Source: Patescibacteria group bacterium
Lineage (GTDB): Bacteria > Patescibacteriota > Minisyncoccia > Moranbacterales > GWC2-37-73
Direction of reading: 5' to 3'
Length of the DNA: 64,000 nucleotides
Assembly: GCA_022709545.1 (NCBI GenBank)
Contig: JAKLIP010000001.1
Location: forward strand, 186,001 to 250,000
Shown here: positions 18,227 through 27,578 of the stretch, piece by piece
Layout of the letters: the number at the start of each line of letters is the position of its first letter
How positions within the stretch are numbered: the stretch's first letter is position 1
Translations under genes and position numbers: made by a program
The notes under the pieces: model-generated
The model's input: only the letters and a program-made list of their open reading frames with translations
The model's database searches: none
Told to the model about the DNA's origin: nothing

Positions 18227-19980
18227 AAATAATAGCGAATATTTTCCAAAAAATTAAATTTTGTGCAATATTTTTTTGGGTGGCACTCCTTATTTTTCCG
18301 GGCGTTGCTTTTGCGCGGGAAAATGTCTATGACTGGTATATTAAAGATTTTAATTCTGAAATTATTGTTAACAAAGATTCGACATTAAATATTACCGAAA
18401 CAATAGTTGCTGATTGTGGCAAAGCTACTGGCAAGCATGGAATATTCAGGATTTTGCCGACTAATATAAAAATAACTGACGGGGCAACTATAAAAACACC
18501 AGTGACTCTTTTAAGCATTACTGATGCAAATGGAAAGCCTTATAATTATCAGGAAACAAAAAATTCTTCCGACGATACCATTACTTGGAAAATAGGTGAT
18601 GCAGATAAAACAGTTTCAGGAGTCAATGTTTATAAGATTCGCTATTTAGTCAAGAATGTTATACGTTTCAGCAATAGCCAATTTGATGAGCTATATTGGA
18701 ATCTGAATGGAAACTTTTGGGATATTGAAACGGACAAATTTCATGCTAAATTTATTTTTCCCGAAGAAATAAACAGAGAAAACAGCGCCGTCGATTATTA
18801 TACAGGAGCACTTGGTTCAAAAAGCAAAGGCTTAGCGAATTTTTATTGGAGTAGCCCGAATATTTTAGAATTTACCTCTGAGAGAACATTATTAGTTAGA
18901 GAGGGAATTACCGCTTCTATAACTTTTCCTAAAAATATTTTAACACCATATCAGTTCAGCTTCTGGGAATTGTATGGCAAATATATTTTTATAATTATTC
19001 CGATTATAACATTTATCATCTGTTTTTATTTATGGTGGAAATTTGGCAAGGATCCGAAAGTGGATAAAGCCATAATTCCAGAATATGATGCACCAGGAAA
19101 TTTAAGCCCAATTGAACTCGGGATGCTGATGAAAAACGGGATGTTTAACAATAATTTAATCACGGCTGAAATAATTTATTTCGCAACGCGAGGAATCATA
19201 AATATCAAGGAAATTTCGGAAAAAATATTGTTTTTTGAAAGTAAGGATTATGAGTTGGAGAAAAAGGAAGGTGCAGAAGCTGAAAAAAATCTAAATATAG
19301 CTCAAAAAGAAATTCTAAATTTTATTTTCGAGGATAAAAAAAATAAAAAAATATCAGGTTTAAAGAACTCTTTCTATAAAAATATTGAGGAAATCAAGTT
19401 AGCAACCCAGCAAATTTTAGGAGATAAGAAGCTAATTGATCCCAAAGGCTTACGCATACAAAGATATCTGACTGGAATTATTGTTATCATTTTTGTATTT
19501 ATAGGGGTTATCTTGGGGAATATTTTTAATCTCAGTTCTATATATTTTTATTGCTGTGCGTTATCTGTTTTGGAAATTTTCATTTTTGCTATTTTTATGC
19601 CCAAGCGGACCATAGCAGGAGCCAACCTTAACTGGGAAATAAAAGGATTTAAATTATTCATGGAGACAGTAGATAAGGATCGGGCAAAATTTTATGAAAA
19701 AGAAAACATTTTTGAAAAATTTCTGCCGTATGCGATTGTTTTCGGAATAACCGAAGAATGGATAAAAAGGATGGAAGAAATCTACGGAAAGGATTTTTAC
19801 AACACTTATGCCCCAGCTTGGTATGCAGGAAGCCTTTCTTCTTTTAATACTGATAGTTTTGTTAGTGCTATGGATAATTTATCTTCAGATATTTCTTCTA
19901 ACACCTCTGCGCCTTCAGGCTCGGGCGGTAGTGGCGGTTCTGGCGGCGGAGGCGGCGGAGGCGGCGGAGGCGGATGGTAA
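18223..19980 (+). CDS. DUF2207 membrane protein with Gly-rich C-terminus
   Basis: Predicted exported membrane protein of the DUF2207 family, whose function is unknown. A signal peptide (about residues 1-31, ending FARENVYDW) is followed by an extracytoplasmic beta-rich DUF2207 domain (about 35-230). Next come one membrane helix near 250-275, a cytoplasmic segment, two further helices near 410-450, and a C-terminal Ser/Gly tail ending in a poly-Gly run and Trp. This tail type is usual in the family. The start codon overlaps the murC stop. Coupling to murC may reflect gene packing rather than function. Confidence 0.85.
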   Translation: MKIIANIFQKIKFCAIFFWVALLIFPGVAFARENVYDWYIKDFNSEIIVNKDSTLNITETIVADCGKATGKHGIFRILPTNIKITDGATIKTPVTLLSITDANGKPYNYQETKNSSDDTITWKIGDADKTVSGVNVYKIRYLVKNVIRFSNSQFDELYWNLNGNFWDIETDKFHAKFIFPEEINRENSAVDYYTGALGSKSKGLANFYWSSPNILEFTSERTLLVREGITASITFPKNILTPYQFSFWELYGKYIFIIIPIITFIICFYLWWKFGKDPKVDKAIIPEYDAPGNLSPIELGMLMKNGMFNNNLITAEIIYFATRGIINIKEISEKILFFESKDYELEKKEGAEAEKNLNIAQKEILNFIFEDKKNKKISGLKNSFYKNIEEIKLATQQILGDKKLIDPKGLRIQRYLTGIIVIIFVFIGVILGNIFNLSSIYFYCCALSVLEIFIFAIFMPKRTIAGANLNWEIKGFKLFMETVDKDRAKFYEKENIFEKFLPYAIVFGITEEWIKRMEEIYGKDFYNTYAPAWYAGSLSSFNTDSFVSAMDNLSSDISSNTSAPSGSGGSGGSGGGGGGGGGGGW

Positions 19981-20128
19981 AGTTATTTACTATAGGATTT
20001 AATGGTTGTGTGAGCTGTATTACAAAAATCCAAGGATAGTAGGAGAATTTATTGAAGACGAGTTGGAAGAAATAAAAAAATCACGAAATAAATCCTGGAA
20101 TATAATGCACTAAAAATAATTCATAAAA

Positions 20129-21079
20129 ATGAAAAATATGGATCCACAATTTAAATTTGAGAATCCGAAAAGGAGGAATGATTTTGAGAGAAATCCAGAA
20201 GAAGGATTTGAAAAACTATTTTCAGCTTTAGCGGATAAAATTAATCATGAATATTGTGAGCCAGGCGAAAAAAATCTGGTTTTAAATGACGGACGTATTA
20301 ATATGGAGGTTTTTGATAGTTATGATCAGGAAAAAGATGAAAAATTTATAAAAGATATAAAATATGAAAATTTTGGCATTAATAATGAATCTATAAAAAA
20401 TTTTTATGTTTCAGAAATTAGGGAGAAAAGCAATTCATCAGAAGGTTTAGAGGTTTCAGATGAGCAGATTATTAAATATCGCGAAAGAGAACAAGAAAGT
20501 CAGTTAAGTTTTAGGTGGGAAAAAGCATCAACAGTTTTATTATCCAGAGTTTTGGGGAATGATTTTATCGTACTTAGATCATCAGAATTAGATGATTATA
20601 CAAACAAAACAGACACTGTGATTGTCGACAAAGAAAGCGGTGCAGTTATTTGTGCCATTGATTTGGTTAATGACAGAGCTGGAGGAGATAGGTATGAAAA
20701 AAAGTTACAGCAACTTAAAAAAGATGCGCGAGGAGGTCAGGGAGGGGAATTACGTTTTGGCATAACAGTGGAAAAAGATAAAAAAACAGGAGAAAAAAAA
20801 TTGGTAAAAAAAGAACTTAAAAATATTCCCAGATTTTTTTTGCCAGCAGAAGAAAATGATTTAAGAAGACTTTTAAAAGAAATGTCCAAAGACTTTAACG
20901 CACCGCTAATTGAAATAGAAAAGATAATATTTGGAAAGTTATTAAATTCACTTGAAGAACAAAAGGGAATCTATGCACAAAACATCAAGCAATCAAATAT
21001 CTCAGAAATTTTCAGGTTAAATTTTAAAAAATTTGAATCTTCTTTGGAAAAAATGAAAGAAGCAAAAAACAAATTTTAA
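20129..21079 (+). CDS. Uncharacterised protein, 316 aa, possible nuclease-like core
   Basis: I cannot assign this protein to a family with confidence. It is soluble and charged. A central segment reads SSELDDYTNKTDTVIVD, then AVICAIDLVND around residues 155-185. This Asp-plus-hydrophobic-strand-plus-acidic pattern resembles the core of PD-(D/E)xK-like nucleases, but the catalytic Lys is not evident. The following region is rich in Gly and Lys. A TATAAT at 20101-20106 would give a short leader of about 16 nt. The next gene, also unrecognised, begins 50 bases downstream and may be cotranscribed. Confidence 0.7.
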   Translation: MKNMDPQFKFENPKRRNDFERNPEEGFEKLFSALADKINHEYCEPGEKNLVLNDGRINMEVFDSYDQEKDEKFIKDIKYENFGINNESIKNFYVSEIREKSNSSEGLEVSDEQIIKYREREQESQLSFRWEKASTVLLSRVLGNDFIVLRSSELDDYTNKTDTVIVDKESGAVICAIDLVNDRAGGDRYEKKLQQLKKDARGGQGGELRFGITVEKDKKTGEKKLVKKELKNIPRFFLPAEENDLRRLLKEMSKDFNAPLIEIEKIIFGKLLNSLEEQKGIYAQNIKQSNISEIFRLNFKKFESSLEKMKEAKNKF

Positions 21080-21129
21080 AAAATAGTTTATGTATATTGA
21101 AATAAGATAATTAATATTGAATTTTAAAT

Positions 21130-22113
21130 ATGAATGAGAGCAATATTTTTAATCCACAACCTACTGTAAAAAGCATAGAGAAAGTTGATCAGGAAGAAAT
21201 TGAAAAAGTTACGGAAAAATTAGAAGCAGAAAAAAATAGAGAAAATATAATTGAGAAAGCCGGAAATCTTAATATTCCTATTTTGAATGAAGAAAATATA
21301 GATGAAATTTTAGGCGACGAGCCATATTTCAGTCACGCTATCATAAGTGATCCTGCAAAACTTGTAAAAATATTAGAAGCTGGCGAATTGCAAAGTTCTA
21401 AAAAATCAGGTATTTCTGCTATGACATATGAAATTGATAAATTAATTGGTATGGATGAAAATGTTTTTTTTGCCTTAGGAAAGGGTTATATGAGAAAAGA
21501 CACCTGTGGGTTTGTTTTTAGTGCTGAAAAATTAGCTAAAATGTCAGACGCCAGTTTTGTAAAGGAAGACTTGATGAATATGGAAGGAGAAATAGTTGAA
21601 GAATTTCTTGAAAAACACAAGGAAGAAATGATGGAAGTCATAAATCAAAAAAGAGATTTATTGAAAAATATTTTTAAAAAAAGAGTTGCACATGCCTTTA
21701 AAGGGGGGTATGGCATATATGAAAAATATTTTGGTGATCATAGTCAGGACAGGATCCAGGATTTTTTTAATGCTATAAAAGCCAAAGGATTTAATGGAAT
21801 TAGCGCGGCAAAAGAAGTTATCGATCAATTTACGATAGAAAGGGATGCAATATTAGGTGAGGAAATTATGCCAGTAGACCTGAGAATAAAACTGATAAAA
21901 TTATTGAAAGAAAAAGTTGTTGAGCCGCACACTATTACAGGAAAAGAAAATATAAAAAAGGCTATTTCTCAATTTTGGGAAAAAGATAAGGATTTATATA
22001 GACAATTTTTGCCCGGGCATAAAAATGTCCCAGAGAAGGTAACAGAACTCAGAGTTGCCAATGAGGTAGATTTAAAAGAAGCTATTATTGGTGTTTATGT
22101 TCCAATGATTTAA
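21130..22113 (+). CDS. Uncharacterised protein, 327 aa, possible ADP-ribosyltransferase-like fold
   Basis: I do not recognise the family. The N-terminal 50 residues are Glu/Lys-rich and probably disordered. The rest has a layout that recalls small ART-like enzymes: FSHAIISDPAKLVKILEAG near 70-88, VFFALGKGYM near 114-123 and, at the very end, TELRVANEVDLKEAIIGVYV. In DarT and related folds a His strand with an IL..G turn opens the domain and an E-hydrophobic strand before a GVY end closes it. This is a pattern match only, with a long helical insert in the middle. It follows another unknown gene at 20129. Confidence 0.7.
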   Translation: MNESNIFNPQPTVKSIEKVDQEEIEKVTEKLEAEKNRENIIEKAGNLNIPILNEENIDEILGDEPYFSHAIISDPAKLVKILEAGELQSSKKSGISAMTYEIDKLIGMDENVFFALGKGYMRKDTCGFVFSAEKLAKMSDASFVKEDLMNMEGEIVEEFLEKHKEEMMEVINQKRDLLKNIFKKRVAHAFKGGYGIYEKYFGDHSQDRIQDFFNAIKAKGFNGISAAKEVIDQFTIERDAILGEEIMPVDLRIKLIKLLKEKVVEPHTITGKENIKKAISQFWEKDKDLYRQFLPGHKNVPEKVTELRVANEVDLKEAIIGVYVPMI

Positions 22114-22155
22114 AAATAAAAAAATAGTTCAAATTATTAAGCATATAAATTTAAA

Positions 22156-24882
22156 ATGGAAAAACAAATATACAATTTAAATGCTGATGAAATCTTAGAA
22201 AAATTTTCTGCGACTAAAAAAGGACTGTCTTCACAGGAGGCTAATTTGAGGCTGAAAAAAAACGGGCCAAATATGGTTCGCAAAAAACAGGCTTGGAGTT
22301 GGTTTTCATTACTGTTTCGACAGTTTAATGATGCCTTGGTCTGGATTTTGCTGGTGGCTGCTTTTTTGGCTTTATTATTCGAAGAATATCGCGATACTAC
22401 AATTATACTTTTGATTGTTTTTATTAATGCTATAATTGGTTTTTTTCAGGAATTCAGAGCAGAAAAAACATTGGAAAATATACGCAAACTCACAACCGAC
22501 AAAGCTATAGTTATGCGCGATGGTAAAAAAATAGAAATTGATTCACGCTTTTTGGTTGCTGGAGATGTTATTTGTCTTTCTTCCGGCGATACTGTTCCAG
22601 CAGATGCCTATTTACTGGAAGGATATGATCTTTATGCAAATGAATTTATTTTTACTGGAGAATCAAAACCCAAGAAAAAACAAATTAGTTCAATTTCGGG
22701 AGAAAATTTAAGTGTTGCCGATATTTCCAACATGATTTTTATGGGCAGCACTTTAACGCGTGGCGAAGCTGTTGCAGTTGTTTCTCAAACAGGTATGGAC
22801 ACGGCACTTGGAAAAATAGCCCATTTGGTTAGTAATGTTAAAGAAGATGAAACTCCACTTCAAAAACAAATGAGAGTTCTTGGTCGTGATGTTACCATTT
22901 TAGCAGTAAGTGTAGGCATTCTTGTTTTAATTGCCGGGTATTATTATGAAAAATCATGGTATGATAATTTTCTTTTCGCTTTAGCCTTGGCTGTTTCAGT
23001 TGTACCCGAAGGATTGCCAGCAGCTGTATCTGTAACTCTTTCTTTAGGAATGAAAAAATTACTGAAGCATAATGTATTAGCAAAAAAACTCAATGCGGTT
23101 GAAACTTTAGCTTCAGTTAATATAATATGTACCGATAAAACGGGAACCATAACTCGTAATGAACTTATGGTTACTAATATTATTGCTGGTGGCGAAGATG
23201 AATTTATTGTTGATGGTCAGGGATATGAACCGAAAGGAAATTTTTATCAGTTTGGCAGAATTGTTGATCATAAAAAAATCCCTGTTCTAGAAAAAATCAT
23301 GCGTATTGCTAGTCTTTGCAATAGTTCTGAACTTATAAAAGATGGTGAAAAATTTGAGATAACAGGAGATCCAACCGAAGGAGCCCTAATTGTAGCTGCC
23401 AGAAAATATAATGAAAATTTTCAAAAGATATTAAAAGACGAGAAAAAAATAAATGAGATTCCTTTTTCTTCAGAAAAAATGAGAATGAGTGTTGTTTATA
23501 AGAACGAAAAAAATGAAAGCATAAGTTCATATGTAAAAGGTTCTCCAGATGTGCTATTGGATCTCTGCAATCAAATACAAATTAATGGAAATGTGATTCC
23601 TCTTTCCGATGGAGAGAAACAAAAAGTCAGGGACAGCTATAATTTAATGTCCAAGCAAGCCTTGAGAGTTTTGGCTTTTGCAGAGAGAAATATGAATAAT
23701 GTTGCAGAAAATAATTTTACAAATGAAGCAGATAAAAATTTGACTTGGATTGGCATGATGGGAATGATAGATCCTCCACGGTTGGATGTGCATAAGGCTA
23801 TTGAAGATTGCATTAACTCAGGCATAAAAGTAATTATGATTACTGGAGATTATGAGCTTACAGCCGAAGCTATTGCCAGAAAAATAGGACTTTTAAAATC
23901 TAAAAATTCAGAAATTATAAATGGAAAAACACTGAATCAGATGACGGATGAAGAGTTATTTGAGAAAATTTCCCAAAAAGAAGTTGTTTTTGCCAGAATT
24001 GCGCCTGAGCAGAAATTGCGCATTGCTACGATTCTTAAAAATAATGATGCAGTCATTGCTATGACAGGAGACGGCGTTAATGATGCGCCAGCTCTTAAAA
24101 AAGCTGATATTGGTGTAGCTATGGGAGTAATAGGAACCGATGTTTCCAAGGAGGCATCTGATATGATTCTATTGGATGATAATTTTGCATCAATTGTAAG
24201 AGTTGTGAAAGAGGGTCGTACTATTTATCAGAATCTTAAGAAATTTGTCTATTATGTTTTTACTTCCAATGTGAGTGAATTTTTCACAGTGATTATCGGC
24301 GTTTTACTGCAAATCCCACCACCAATAGCTGCTGTGCAGATTTTAGCTGTAGACTTAGGCACCGATATTTTTCCTTCTTTTTCTTTAGGATTGGAACCTT
24401 CAGAGCCGGGAGTTATGAAGAGAAAACCCTTTAATATAAAGGAAAAAATAATAAATAAACAAGGAATATGGCGACTTATAAAGGTTGGTCTTATAATGGC
24501 AATTGGAGCAGTAATAACCTTTATTCTTTCCATGAAAAGAGGAGGCTGGGATTTTGGAGATAAAGTAGACGCTAATAGCGTATTATATATCAGATCGACA
24601 ACTGCTGCTTATGCTGTAATTGCAATGACACAAATGGCAAACCTATTGCAGGCAAGGAGTGAAACACTTTCAGTTTTTAAAATAGGTTTTTTTAGAAATA
24701 AATTTGCTATAATATCAATACTTGTTTCTATCGGAATACTATTGTCTTTTATGTATATTCCTTTTTGCCAAAAATATCTGCACATGTTGCCGATAGCTTG
24801 GCAGGATTGGGTGGCGGTTATTATATCTGTAATAGTGGTGTTTATTTTTGAAGAAGGTAGGAAAGCGGAAATTAAAGATTAA
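22156..24882 (+). CDS. P-type cation-transporting ATPase (P2 type)
   Basis: Membrane pump that moves cations using a phospho-aspartate intermediate. It has the N-terminal cation-ATPase domain, actuator TGES (residues 167-170), PEGLPA in M4, the phosphorylation site DKTGT (Asp327), and TGDGVNDAPA (from 637) in the hinge. The C-terminal helices follow. M6 reads DLGTDIFPSFSLGLE, closest to the Na,K/H,K-ATPase form DLGTDxxPAxSLAYE and unlike the SERCA sequence. The 908-aa length is full. Substrate could be Ca2+, Na+ or K+ and is not settled by the motifs. It lies 42 bases after an unknown gene and 12 before murB. Confidence 0.93.
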   Translation: MEKQIYNLNADEILEKFSATKKGLSSQEANLRLKKNGPNMVRKKQAWSWFSLLFRQFNDALVWILLVAAFLALLFEEYRDTTIILLIVFINAIIGFFQEFRAEKTLENIRKLTTDKAIVMRDGKKIEIDSRFLVAGDVICLSSGDTVPADAYLLEGYDLYANEFIFTGESKPKKKQISSISGENLSVADISNMIFMGSTLTRGEAVAVVSQTGMDTALGKIAHLVSNVKEDETPLQKQMRVLGRDVTILAVSVGILVLIAGYYYEKSWYDNFLFALALAVSVVPEGLPAAVSVTLSLGMKKLLKHNVLAKKLNAVETLASVNIICTDKTGTITRNELMVTNIIAGGEDEFIVDGQGYEPKGNFYQFGRIVDHKKIPVLEKIMRIASLCNSSELIKDGEKFEITGDPTEGALIVAARKYNENFQKILKDEKKINEIPFSSEKMRMSVVYKNEKNESISSYVKGSPDVLLDLCNQIQINGNVIPLSDGEKQKVRDSYNLMSKQALRVLAFAERNMNNVAENNFTNEADKNLTWIGMMGMIDPPRLDVHKAIEDCINSGIKVIMITGDYELTAEAIARKIGLLKSKNSEIINGKTLNQMTDEELFEKISQKEVVFARIAPEQKLRIATILKNNDAVIAMTGDGVNDAPALKKADIGVAMGVIGTDVSKEASDMILLDDNFASIVRVVKEGRTIYQNLKKFVYYVFTSNVSEFFTVIIGVLLQIPPPIAAVQILAVDLGTDIFPSFSLGLEPSEPGVMKRKPFNIKEKIINKQGIWRLIKVGLIMAIGAVITFILSMKRGGWDFGDKVDANSVLYIRSTTAAYAVIAMTQMANLLQARSETLSVFKIGFFRNKFAIISILVSIGILLSFMYIPFCQKYLHMLPIAWQDWVAVIISVIVVFIFEEGRKAEIKD

Positions 24883-24894
24883 AATTATAAGATT

Positions 24895-25836
24895 ATGTTG
24901 AATATCCAAAAAAACATAAAAATGGCTATCCATACAAGCTTTAACATTGGCGGAGAGGCCCGATATTTTGTAGAAGTTGTGAATGAAAATGAACTCGAAG
25001 AAGCTTTAAAGTACGCTTTAGAAAATAAAATTGATTTTTTTGTTCTGGGTAGTGGAAGTAATATATTAATAAGCGATAATGGATTTGATGGAATAATCAT
25101 AAAATTAAAAACAGAAGATTTAAAGTTAAAAGTTAATGAAAATAATTCAATAGAATGTTTTGCGGGCGAAAGTTTGGCAAAAATAGTAAATTTTGCCAGA
25201 GATAACTCTTTATCAGGTCTGGAGTGGGCCGTTGGAATTCCTGGAACAGTTGGGGGAGCTGTTAGGGGAAATGCCGGAGCTTTTGGTGGAGACATGCAAA
25301 ATATAGTTGATAGAGTCGAATGCATTTATACTGATGATAATTTAAAAAAGAAAATTTTTTCAGCTAAAGAATGTCAATTTGCGTACAGGAATAGTTTATT
25401 TAAAAAAAATCCAGATTTAATAATTGCTTCCGTGATCTTTAAACTAAAAGAAGGCAATAGAGAAGAAATTAATAATAAAATGAGGAATATTATACTGCAA
25501 AGGAAAGAAAAAAATCCAAGGGAATCAAAAAATGCAGGATCTTTTTTTGTAAATCCAGTCATAAACAATAAAAAATTATTGGAAGAATTCGAAAAAGACA
25601 GTGGAAAAAAAAATATAAATAATATAATCCCAGCTGGCTGGCTGATTCAGGAAGCCGGATTATCAGGAAAACAAATTGGAGGAGCGGCCGTCAGCGAAAA
25701 ACATGCCAATTTTATTGTTAATATAGGAAATGCTACAGCCGAAGATGTTATAATGTTAGCAAGTATTATAAAGCAAAAAGTCAGGACTAAATTTGGGGTA
25801 CAACTGGTTGAAGAGGTAAAGCTTTTAGGATTTTAA
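24895..25836 (+). CDS. murB: UDP-N-acetylenolpyruvoylglucosamine reductase
   Basis: FAD enzyme that reduces UDP-GlcNAc-enolpyruvate to UDP-MurNAc. Motifs include HTSFNIGGEARYF, the FAD-binding VLGSGSNILISD, GIPGTVGGAVRGNAGAFGG, the catalytic Ser region NAGSFFVNP, and the C-terminal IGGAAVSEKHANFIVN. The 313-aa length is typical of type II MurB. It feeds MurC, encoded about 7 kb upstream. It is separated from the mur cluster by the P-type ATPase and unknown genes. Confidence 0.95.
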   Translation: MLNIQKNIKMAIHTSFNIGGEARYFVEVVNENELEEALKYALENKIDFFVLGSGSNILISDNGFDGIIIKLKTEDLKLKVNENNSIECFAGESLAKIVNFARDNSLSGLEWAVGIPGTVGGAVRGNAGAFGGDMQNIVDRVECIYTDDNLKKKIFSAKECQFAYRNSLFKKNPDLIIASVIFKLKEGNREEINNKMRNIILQRKEKNPRESKNAGSFFVNPVINNKKLLEEFEKDSGKKNINNIIPAGWLIQEAGLSGKQIGGAAVSEKHANFIVNIGNATAEDVIMLASIIKQKVRTKFGVQLVEEVKLLGF

Positions 25837-25861
25837 AAATTAATTTTTTAACATAAAAAAT

Positions 25862-26224
25862 ATGATCACAGAAAAAAACATGAAGTTTTTTTACAAGGGA
25901 GTTGAAATTGATGAACGCACTAAAAAATATGTAGAGAAAAGACTAAGCACTCTAGATAAGTTCATTGATAATATTTTAAAAACCGAGGTGGAAATAGATT
26001 TAGATAAAAAAGGAAAATTTAGAGTAGAGGTAATGATACACACCTCGCGTAATTTGTTCAGGGCTGATAATACAACAGACAGCATTGAAGCTTCAACTGA
26101 TATGGTTGTGGACGAACTCCAGGATCAGATGACTCACATGAAAGACAAGCTCAGAACGCTCAAAAAACGCGGTGCTAGGTCACTGAAAAAGAAGATGGTG
26201 GTTGATAATGGTGCCAGATTTTAA
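25862..26224 (+). CDS. hpf: Ribosome hibernation/ribosome-associated inhibitor (HPF/RaiA family)
   Basis: Short-form ribosome-associated factor that binds the 30S decoding region in resting cells and blocks translation. The family N-terminus MKFFYKGVEIDERTKKYVE starts at residue 7, so translation could begin at 25880 instead. The second half carries the DELQDQMTHMKDKL helix followed by a Lys/Arg-rich tail. The 120-aa length corresponds to the short form without the dimerisation domain. It is 25 bases after murB and abuts the next gene by 2 bases. Confidence 0.9.
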   Translation: MITEKNMKFFYKGVEIDERTKKYVEKRLSTLDKFIDNILKTEVEIDLDKKGKFRVEVMIHTSRNLFRADNTTDSIEASTDMVVDELQDQMTHMKDKLRTLKKRGARSLKKKMVVDNGARF

Positions 26225-26226
26225 AT

Positions 26227-26691
26227 ATGATTAACAATAAAAGAAGATTGAAGCCGGAAATAAGAATTGCAAAAATGTCAGCCAAAGATATCAATGCTTT
26301 ACTGGAAATGGGCAAGGCTCACTGGAAGGATGAAAGTTGGCTTACAAAAAATTATATAAAATCCTCCTTTGTCCAGCCGGGCACAAGTTATGTGGCAAAA
26401 TCTGAAAACAAAGTAATTGGAGGAATTATTTTTGTCTATGAAGATATTGTGAAAAACTGGATAAGGTATTTGATTGTTGAAAAAAAATACAGAAGACAGG
26501 GTGTGGGCAAATCATTGTTGCAAAAAATATTCGGCAAAACCAAGAAAGGCGAAAGCATTTTTCTTGATACTGGCACTCAAGACAGGGGAACAATTGCTTT
26601 TTATCAAAAGCTTGGTTTTAAAAAATGCGGAATGGTCAGGAGTCTTTATGGCAATAAGTCTGCATATTTTTTGAAAAAGACAATCAAATAA
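26227..26691 (+). CDS. GNAT-family N-acetyltransferase
   Basis: Acetyl-CoA-dependent acyltransferase of unknown substrate. The acetyl-CoA binding motif A is YRRQGVGKSLLQKI (about residues 87-100), preceded by the LIVEKKY strand. Motif B ends in TIAFYQKLGFKKCG. The 154-aa length is typical. The start lies 2 bases after hpf, so the two are probably cotranscribed. Substrate could be a ribosomal or small-molecule amine; nothing in the sequence decides it. Confidence 0.88.
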   Translation: MINNKRRLKPEIRIAKMSAKDINALLEMGKAHWKDESWLTKNYIKSSFVQPGTSYVAKSENKVIGGIIFVYEDIVKNWIRYLIVEKKYRRQGVGKSLLQKIFGKTKKGESIFLDTGTQDRGTIAFYQKLGFKKCGMVRSLYGNKSAYFLKKTIK

Positions 26692-26707
26692 AAATTAAAA
26701 TAAAGAA

Positions 26708-27424
26708 ATGCTTAATAAAAAAATCGCCAGTGAAGTTTCAATTGGGATAATTTCGCTTTTAGCTATAGTGGTCGGAGGAATATTTTATTGGCAGAACCAG
26801 AAGATATCAGAAGTTGATAATAAACAGCCAGAACAAAAAGCTTGTACCATGGAAGCCAAACTTTGCGATGACGGATCTTATGTCGGACGGACTGGACCGA
26901 ATTGTGAATTTGCACCGTGCCCAGTGGCCAGTAAACAGGATATAGCAGACAGTAAACAGCAAATGGCAAATCCTGCTTCGGTTTATTGCGAACAGAATGG
27001 CGGCAAATTAGAAATCAGAACCGCGTTTGATGGAGGTCAAACCGGATACTGTAAATTTAGCGATGGGTCAGAATGCGAAGAATGGGCGTATTTTAGGAAA
27101 GAATGCGAGACTGAAAAATTGGATGCGAATCAGATAAAATCACAAAGCATTAATCAGTGGCAGCAATGCAAAAGTAAAACCATAACTGCAGATACAATTT
27201 TGTCTTGGAATATTAAAATTTCTGATACCAATTCTTTTGGAGGATATTACGCGAAAGGTTTTTTAAATAGCAATCCTGTCTATCCTGTGCATGTTATAGT
27301 AAAACTTGATGTTCAAAATTTGGATCAAATAAAACAAAGAATTATTCCTGGAGAAATAGTAGCTTTAAAGGGACAATGCACAGGTATTGAAACAGATGGT
27401 TCGATTATTTTTGAAGTATTTTAG
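26708..27424 (+). CDS. Exported DUF333-containing protein
   Basis: Predicted membrane-anchored extracytoplasmic protein. One N-terminal hydrophobic segment (about residues 11-27) is followed by a Cys-rich module with CDDGSYVGRTGPNCEFAPCP (about 54-73). A DUF333-type segment follows: PASVYCEQNGGKLEIR, then GYCKFSDGSECEEWAYF (about 91-133). The last 85 residues look like a small beta domain ending in GSIIFEVF. Even-numbered cysteines suggest disulfides outside the membrane. The function of DUF333 proteins is unknown. Confidence 0.8.
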   Translation: MLNKKIASEVSIGIISLLAIVVGGIFYWQNQKISEVDNKQPEQKACTMEAKLCDDGSYVGRTGPNCEFAPCPVASKQDIADSKQQMANPASVYCEQNGGKLEIRTAFDGGQTGYCKFSDGSECEEWAYFRKECETEKLDANQIKSQSINQWQQCKSKTITADTILSWNIKISDTNSFGGYYAKGFLNSNPVYPVHVIVKLDVQNLDQIKQRIIPGEIVALKGQCTGIETDGSIIFEVF

Positions 27425-27483
27425 TAACTTTGAAAAATATTAAGGATGATGATTATAAAAAAAGAAATTTATTAAAAACGTAA

Positions 27484-27509
27484 AATCCCTTTGACCAAGG
27501 GGTTTTTTT
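27484..27509 (+). terminator. Intrinsic terminator before secA
   Basis: AATCCCTT (27484-27491) pairs with AAGGGGTT (27497-27504), followed by TTTTT. Confidence 0.8.
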
Positions 27510-27544
27510 GATGTAAAATAAACAAAGAAATTGATGTTTTAAAA

Positions 27545-27563
27545 TAACCCTAAAATAGGGTTA
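27545..27563. promoter_or_regulatory. Perfect palindrome upstream of secA
   Basis: TAACCCTA (27545-27552) and TAGGGTTA (27556-27563) form an 8-bp inverted repeat with a 3-base centre, 16 bases before the secA ATG. No T-run follows, so it looks more like an operator or an mRNA hairpin than a terminator. Confidence 0.5.
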
Positions 27564-27578
27564 TGTTGTGTTTATTTT

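Noticed and set aside
19900-19980. Gly-codon repeat as a microsatellite or assembly artefact
   Set aside because: The poly-Gly tail ending in Trp is normal for DUF2207 proteins.
24885-25325. 146-aa minus-strand frame
   Set aside because: Antisense to murB, with no ribosome site and a low-complexity translation.
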